Positions 59,516 through 64,000 of a stretch of DNA of 64,000 nt are shown here, piece after piece. Each line of letters opens with the position of its first letter. The stretch's first letter is position 1. A program made the translations under genes and the position numbers. Source of the stretch: Sphingopyxis sp. DBS4 (GTDB lineage Bacteria; Pseudomonadota; Alphaproteobacteria; Sphingomonadales; Sphingomonadaceae); NCBI RefSeq assembly GCF_024628865.1, contig NZ_CP102386.1, forward strand, positions 62,001-126,000, written 5' to 3'. Below the pieces are notes generated by a model that was not told the origin of the DNA, did no database searches, and saw only the letters and a list, made by a program, of their open reading frames with translations.

Positions 59516-60382
59516 GTGACCTCCACGACGCTCCGTTTGAACATGCCGCAATGGCAGGGTGGCGATGAACCCGCCTATCGCTTTGGTTCCGAATTGTTGC
59601 GCTGGCTTGCCCCGCCGCATGACGGCCCCGAGGAAACCGTGGCGGTTCCGGAACCGGACGGAAGCTCCCCGCCGGTTAGCCGTGGCATCAAGTGGTGCGC
59701 CGCCCTCTTGTCTCAAGCAAGAGCGGCGCGCGAAGCCATCGAGCGGCATGCACCCGATCGGATCGTAACGCTTGGCGGCGACTGCCTGGTCGATCTTGCG
59801 CCGATGGCGTATCTAAACCGCAGATATGGTGAAAAGCTGGGCGTTCTCTGGCTCGATGCCCATCCCGACGTGATGAGCGCTGCCGAGTTTTCGCACGCCC
59901 ATGCCCATGTGCTTGCCCTGCTGCTTGGCCGGGGCGACGAGGCTTTCACGGCGGAAGTGCCCCGCAAGCTGGACGCCCGGCGTGTGATGATCGCCGGCAT
60001 GCAGGGGTGGAACGCGGATGAAGACCTGATCCTGAAGGAACTGGGCATCCGGCATATCCCGCCAGCCGTCCTTGCTGACAGCAGCCGGCCGATCCTCGAC
60101 TGGATCGAAACCGAGGGAATCACGCATCTTGCGGTACATTTCGACCTCGATGTCCTCGATCCGGCACATTTTTCGCCGCTGCTGTTCAACAGGCCCGGCA
60201 TGCCCGAGAGGGCCTTCGATGGAATAGAGCAAGGCCGTATGCAGCTGGACCAGGTGGTGCGCCTGTTGAAAGAGATCGGCGCGGCAGTGGATATGGTTGG
60301 CCTTGCCATCGCCGAACATCTGCCATGGGACATGCTGCGCCTGAGAAACAGCCTTGCCGAGTTACCCATCATAAAAGCATGA
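59516..60382 (+). CDS. Arginase/agmatinase-family protein
   Basis: 288 residues from GTG 59516, with weak ribosome binding; an ATG at 59543 is an alternative. The metal-binding blocks are VTLGGDCLVDLAP, LWLDAHPDVMSA (with HAHAH following) and VHFDLDVLDP, which supply the histidines and aspartates of the dimanganese site. Family members hydrolyse guanidino compounds; the substrate is not clear. Located at the edge of the backbone, plus strand, probably acquired cargo. Confidence 0.83.
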   Translation: MTSTTLRLNMPQWQGGDEPAYRFGSELLRWLAPPHDGPEETVAVPEPDGSSPPVSRGIKWCAALLSQARAAREAIERHAPDRIVTLGGDCLVDLAPMAYLNRRYGEKLGVLWLDAHPDVMSAAEFSHAHAHVLALLLGRGDEAFTAEVPRKLDARRVMIAGMQGWNADEDLILKELGIRHIPPAVLADSSRPILDWIETEGITHLAVHFDLDVLDPAHFSPLLFNRPGMPERAFDGIEQGRMQLDQVVRLLKEIGAAVDMVGLAIAEHLPWDMLRLRNSLAELPIIKA

Positions 60383-60586
60383 AACGCGCTGTAGGCTGAA
60401 ACCGCTCCCGAGTTTCGGAATACCAATGGCGCACCACTCGCGAAGCTATCCTCGCCGCTTTGGACACGCCCTCCCCCGATCTCGAGGTAAACGTCGTCAC
60501 CGCTACGCGATGCTTCACAATCTGAATGTGACGGACTTCTCCTGTGAGAGCGGCGCTGACCGCCGACGAGACGTCATTAGAGGGTG

Positions 60587-61198
60587 TCAGTGACCAGCGA
60601 AACCCGCAGTGCCGACTGTTTCGGTGACATCTCGTGCCTGATGCAGAATGCACACCAGCTGCGCTTCGTCATTCAGGATCGGAACGGACACCGTCTGCCA
60701 ATAGCGCTCGAGAAACCGGCCATCGGAACCCCGCAAGTCATAGCGCTGTGCTTTCATGGCATGCCGGCGCCGTCCCTGTGCCGCGATGCGGATGGAATCA
60801 AACAAGCCTGCGACGCCGGTTGCATCCTCAAGATCCGGATTATCCGGAAAGACGTCAAAGAGCCTTTCTCCGGCCACTTTGCTGCGCTCGGTATAGGTGA
60901 TGGCAGTATGCGCATCGTTGACGTCGAGGATTCGCATACCAGCCCTCGGATCGATGATCATCGTAGGCTGGATAGAGGTCTCCGTCAGGCGTTGAAAAAG
61001 GCTCCGATCACATGATGATAACACGCCAAATTCAATAGGATATCTCTGCACGCCTAGTGCGGCGGCGTTGAGCAATGCAAGCTCGCGTTGAATTGAACGG
61101 ATCTGCTGCAGCAGATAGCTGCGCTCGGTGTCGGCAACGTCTGCGTCCAGGCAAGCCCTGAATTTCTTCAAGTTTTCGTGCAGGATGAAGCGTTGCAC
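60587..61198 (-). CDS. PAS-domain protein, 203 aa
   Basis: N-terminal coiled helix (ACLDADVADTERSYLLQQIR), then a PAS fold (PTMIIDPRAGMRILDVNDAH, RLFDVFPDNPD, YWQTVSVPILNDEAQLVCIL) at residues about 75-195. No output domain follows, so it is a free-standing sensor or a truncated kinase. Chromophore or ligand unknown. Confidence 0.82.
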   Translation of the reverse strand: MQRFILHENLKKFRACLDADVADTERSYLLQQIRSIQRELALLNAAALGVQRYPIEFGVLSSCDRSLFQRLTETSIQPTMIIDPRAGMRILDVNDAHTAITYTERSKVAGERLFDVFPDNPDLEDATGVAGLFDSIRIAAQGRRRHAMKAQRYDLRGSDGRFLERYWQTVSVPILNDEAQLVCILHQARDVTETVGTAGFAGH

Positions 61199-61329
61199 AT
61201 TACCCCCTAAGGTTCCAATTGTGCCTCGGATCTATGAACTTCTCCGGTCCCGAGAAGTTTCCCCGACTCGCTGGCATCTGCAACGCAATAAATACACTGA
61301 ATGACCTCTGAGCACACGACACGCACCTT

Positions 61330-61690
61330 AAGGTGCCATCCAACAGCTTCGCGGGCGCTGGTGACGATCGCCAGATGATAACGCGCAATCGCCGCTCGCC
61401 GACCCGCTTTAATGCGCTCAGTTCGACCAGCCCTGCCAGATCGCGCGTGGCGGTCGCCGAGGCGGCATCCGCGATCGTGCCGATAGTCGCGCGCGCTCAG
61501 CCCCCCAGCGAAGCCGTCCGGCCATTAGGCCGTCATGCGGATCAACGTCTTCTCGATCAAGAAACGGATACTCTCGATCGTTCGCCCATGCGCCTCCAGC
61601 ACGATACCGGCGAACCAACCCAGCCGGTCATCGATCCGGTTGCTCTGGCTGGCCCGTTGCAGCTCGGCGTAATAAGCCTTGCTTATGCCG
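61330..61690 (-). pseudogene. Remnant of a Fic-family protein
   Basis: On the minus strand the pieces AYYAELQRASQSNRIDD, WFAGIVLEAHGRTIESIRFL, GGLSARDYR and ASATATRDLAGLVELSALKR appear in the order of the C-terminal region of Fic/DUF4172-type proteins, in at least two frames with an internal TAA (near 61529) and a deletion between the segments. The catalytic HPFxxGNGR part is absent. A broken gene. Confidence 0.6.
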
Positions 61691-61768
61691 ATTAATCATC
61701 GCCGAGAATATCGACTCCTTCTGAGCGCGCCGGGCGGCGCCTGCGCGCGGCCCTTCAGTCGTTGAGGG

Positions 61769-62935
61769 TTACTGTTCCGGTATGTTCAGCAGCTCGACTG
61801 CCGGCGCGAAGACCCAGCCTTCGGAGAGCTGGTCGGTGAGCGGATCGCGATAGACCACGAGCCGCCACTTACCGCGGCTATCCTTCACGGCAAGCAAGGT
61901 GCCGGCATCGCCGCGCATCAGTATCTGCGCCTTGCCCTGCGGCTCGCGACGGATCGGCGCGTCACGCTTCAGCTCTGCGCGGGGGAGGTTCGCGACATAG
62001 GCTTCGTCTGCCTTCTGATTGGCGGCGATGATCTTGTCGATCTTCTCCTGCAGGGTCTCGACTTGGACTTTCATCTCGGCATGGACCTTCTGCTCTGCTG
62101 GCGTCAGGTCTGCAGGGACGACCTCCTTGTAGATGCCATAGACGGTCATGATGAAGCCGATGAGCGCGATCGCACCGACATTGCGGAGCTCCTTCAGTGT
62201 GTTATCGCCGAACGTCGAGAAGATCACGCCTATCAGCTGCATGAATGCCGCCAGCAGGTCGACACTCTGTGCCGGATCTTCAGCGTGGCCGATCGCTTCG
62301 ATCAGGCGGTGGGCCTCGATCACCTGCTCGGCCATGACGACCGCGCTGCTCGTCACCACAGCCTCGGCCGTGGCGCGCAAGGTCATCATGTCGATCGTGC
62401 GCGCTCGCTCCGCCGCGACCTTCAGGATGCCAAGGCTGGGCGCCATGCGCTCGCTCAGCGCCTTGATCTGATCGCCGACCTGCGCGCCAGCCATCAGCTT
62501 TCCGATTATCGACCTGTTCGCCTCGAACATGCTGCCAAGCTCCACCATGTCCGCGATCGTCGAGCCAATCAGCAGCTTTTGTGCCGCCAGAATGCCGGTG
62601 GGATCACGGTTAATCCCCATGGCGGTCCTCTGGATCTGCAACAACCAGCTCGTGGAGGCGAAGTCCTTCAGCACGGGGACGCGACTCATGCGCAGCGCCT
62701 CGGCTGCCGCTATCGTGTCGCTAACGCGCGTACCCTTCAGCATCGCCGCGGTCTTGAGGATACCGGACTTCTCGACTGCGTCCAGCGCCGTGAAGACGCT
62801 CGGCAACGGCTTGATCGCGCTCGGCAGGGCAAAGCTCGGGCCCATCGCCCGCTTGATAAGGTCCGACTGCTCGCGCTGCAGCTTCATGGCTTCATACAAC
62901 GGGCTGTCAGGCCCGAATGGGAATTTGTTGCTCAT
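61769..62935 (-). CDS. Membrane protein with C-terminal SH3-like domain, 388 aa
   Basis: From ATG 62933-62935 (MSNKFPFGPDSPLYEAMKLQ). A long helical N-terminal half without known domain, two hydrophobic helices around residues 240-280 (LLAAFMQLIGVIFSTFG, AIALIGFIMTVYGIYKEVV), a coiled coil (VQVETLQEKIDKIIAANQK) and an SH3-like domain (ILMRGDAGTLLAVKDSRGKWRLVVY, GWVFAPAVELL). The build recalls membrane-linked effectors of defence systems, but I cannot assign it to one. Confidence 0.68.
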   Translation of the reverse strand: MSNKFPFGPDSPLYEAMKLQREQSDLIKRAMGPSFALPSAIKPLPSVFTALDAVEKSGILKTAAMLKGTRVSDTIAAAEALRMSRVPVLKDFASTSWLLQIQRTAMGINRDPTGILAAQKLLIGSTIADMVELGSMFEANRSIIGKLMAGAQVGDQIKALSERMAPSLGILKVAAERARTIDMMTLRATAEAVVTSSAVVMAEQVIEAHRLIEAIGHAEDPAQSVDLLAAFMQLIGVIFSTFGDNTLKELRNVGAIALIGFIMTVYGIYKEVVPADLTPAEQKVHAEMKVQVETLQEKIDKIIAANQKADEAYVANLPRAELKRDAPIRREPQGKAQILMRGDAGTLLAVKDSRGKWRLVVYRDPLTDQLSEGWVFAPAVELLNIPEQ

Positions 62936-63251
62936 GGAGATTCCATCGCAGAATCGAGTCCCCGGTTCGACCAACTTTTGGGCAACCACAGTGAACCGCG
63001 CACATTTTTTCAGCGCACCGAGCGATCACAACATGGGACGGGGCGCGCGGCACTGTATGGACATCGAACCCCTTCACGCCGGCGGGGCCTGACCTTCGGT
63101 CGTTTCATTCATGAACCTACTTTTCAACTCTCTGCACGACAGTCAGAAAGGAGGGATGTTGTTCACTGTCAAACCCGGAAGAACTCAAAGACTTTGATGG
63201 TCTGCAATTGGGAGCTTTTTTGACCCAATTTCCGTCTGTAAAGTTGGCGAT
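62936..63251. other. 316-bp gap without a gene
   Basis: Somewhat less GC-rich than the surroundings. No gene, repeat or clear terminator is seen between the membrane-protein gene and parE. Confidence 0.5.
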
Positions 63252-63548
63252 TCACGAAGGAAAGAGGATGGCGTTATAATTCTGGGCGCCGTGCAGAATG
63301 TGAATGATGAACACTTTTTCCGCCTCGACCCGATAGAAGATCAGATAATCGCCATGACCACGCCGCCGTACGCCGGTTGCCTCATAGCGCGCAACGAGAG
63401 GAAAACGTTCCGACATATCGGCTAGGCCCAGGCATTTCGAACGTAGCTCCTGCAAGAAGCTTAAGGCCCGTGCCGGATTATCGCGTGCGATATAATCGCT
63501 GATCGTCTCAAGGTCATATTCGGCCTCGGCCGTCAGATGAACGATCAT
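63252..63548 (-). CDS. parE: ParE/RelE-family toxin
   Basis: 98 residues. EAEYDLETISDYIARDNPARALSF and DYLIFYRVEAEKVFIIHILHGAQNY are the typical ParE pattern with conserved helix and C-terminal strands. ParE toxins inhibit gyrase. ATG overlaps the parD stop by four bases. Confidence 0.9.
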   Translation of the reverse strand: MIVHLTAEAEYDLETISDYIARDNPARALSFLQELRSKCLGLADMSERFPLVARYEATGVRRRGHGDYLIFYRVEAEKVFIIHILHGAQNYNAILFPS

Positions 63549-63802
63549 TCGTCGCCCGCACTCATGGCGCGATATTTGGCGGCAAGGCGATCGAACACCT
63601 GATCGGCCGGCGTTGTGCGCCCTGCGTCCACATCTGCAAGGCCGCGTGCTATCGAGGCATCGAGGGCGGCGAGGCGAGTTTCCCGGTCCTGTATCAACCG
63701 TACACCTTCGCGCAGAACCTCGCTCTTCGAATTATAGCGCCCCGTCGCGACGAGGCTGGTGATGAAATTCTCAAGCTGCTTTCCAAGATCCGCGCTAATC
63801 AT
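63545..63802 (-). CDS. parD: ParD-family antitoxin
   Basis: 85 residues from ATG 63800-63802 with AGGAGG upstream. The N-terminal ribbon-helix-helix (ISADLGKQLENFITSLVATGRYNSKSEVLREGVRLI) binds DNA; the helical C-terminus should bind ParE. A stability module of the element. Confidence 0.9.
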   Translation of the reverse strand: MISADLGKQLENFITSLVATGRYNSKSEVLREGVRLIQDRETRLAALDASIARGLADVDAGRTTPADQVFDRLAAKYRAMSAGDE

Positions 63803-63836
63803 GGTCTGGCCTCCTATCCTGTCAGACGATAGCGGG

Positions 63837-63853
63837 TTATCAACAGTTGATAA
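63837..63853 (-). promoter_or_regulatory. parDE operator
   Basis: Inverted repeat TTATCAA-CAG-TTGATAA, 35-50 bases upstream of parD, suitable for autorepression. The remaining bases to 64000 contain no gene that can be supported. Confidence 0.6.
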
Positions 63854-64000
63854 AGTGAAATTGATGGGCATGCCAGTCATATGGGGGGACATCCAGAACC
63901 ATGGCCTGACCTCGCTCTTCACGAATGGCCTGTGTTGGGTGGGCCGCCAAAAGCAGTACCAGTCGCTTCACGTTCGCACTATCAACCCGCCTGGCGTTCG

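Noticed and set aside
57102..59519. 805-residue plus-strand frame opposite the ParB-like gene
   Set aside because: Antisense of a gene with recognisable ParB/Srx and HTH blocks.
1..64000. Insertion sequences, integrase, CRISPR array, rRNA or tRNA genes
   Set aside because: Looked for transposase motifs, regularly spaced repeats and tRNA-like cloverleafs on both strands by eye; none was convincing. A proper search with dedicated tools could still find small ones.

Overview
The window is a high-GC segment whose gene families point to an alphaproteobacterium, most likely a sphingomonad (Sphingobium/Sphingomonas/Novosphingobium group). This is inferred from gene content (DUF736, DUF2493, DUF3768, DUF6878/6915/7673, DUF6927-type proteins, an F-type TraD coupling protein, ArdC and a large ParB-like protein) and from coding style. 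The backbone looks like the DNA-processing and leading region of a conjugative plasmid or ICE. No replication gene, relaxase, integrase, IS, rRNA, tRNA or CRISPR array was seen, so plasmid and ICE cannot be told apart here.

Layout. (1) 1-20.2 kb: left backbone, mostly on the minus strand. It holds the 5' part of traD and a ribbon-helix-helix partner, a series of small unknown proteins, a DUF2493 protein, a short SSB, an orphan Phd-type antitoxin beside a decayed PemK/MazF-like toxin, two copies of a DUF736 gene on a 686-bp duplication, an AbiE-type toxin-antitoxin pair, a DUF6878-DUF6915-DUF7673 operon, VapBC, a GHKL ATPase, DUF3768, and a frameshifted PP-loop/PAPS-reductase-like gene. (2) 20.2-48.1 kb: cargo island. 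It holds an ars operon (arsR, two unrelated arsenate reductases, ACR3, arsH); a TetR-controlled ABC exporter with its own membrane-fusion and outer-membrane proteins and a methyltransferase; a heavy-metal RND system (CzcCBA type, with a DUF3240 protein) divergent from a MarR gene, a DNA-alkylation-repair-like gene and a small protein; a two-component system; a cytochrome b561-like protein; a VIT/CCC1 protein; TonB with a copper-type TonB-dependent receptor; a DUF2946 protein; and a ferric-reductase-like flavocytochrome. (3) 48.2-59.4 kb: right backbone, again mostly minus strand. It holds a seven-gene operon of unknowns, a TGT/DpdA-like enzyme, a nuclease, a DUF6927 protein, ArdC and the ParB-like protein. 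(4) 59.5-64 kb: margin with an arginase-family gene, a PAS protein, a Fic remnant, a membrane protein with an SH3-like tail, and ParDE.

The most interesting signal is not a gene. Backbone operons carry two kinds of repeated 5' leader. Ten minus-strand genes or operons are preceded, about 30-65 nt before the start codon, by a G/A-rich motif of the type GAGGGAAGGGGGA. Four genes at 2.4-8.2 kb, including ssb and the DUF2493 gene, are preceded about 100-145 nt upstream by an inverted-repeat element built on CCCCC(A/G)ATTTTG...AAAATCG.TTCCCC, usually followed by another hairpin. I noticed neither in the cargo island. Since these genes resemble early-expressed leading-region genes (SSB, ArdC, ParB-like), the elements are candidates for a shared regulatory system, possibly single-strand-active promoters. 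That function is inference.
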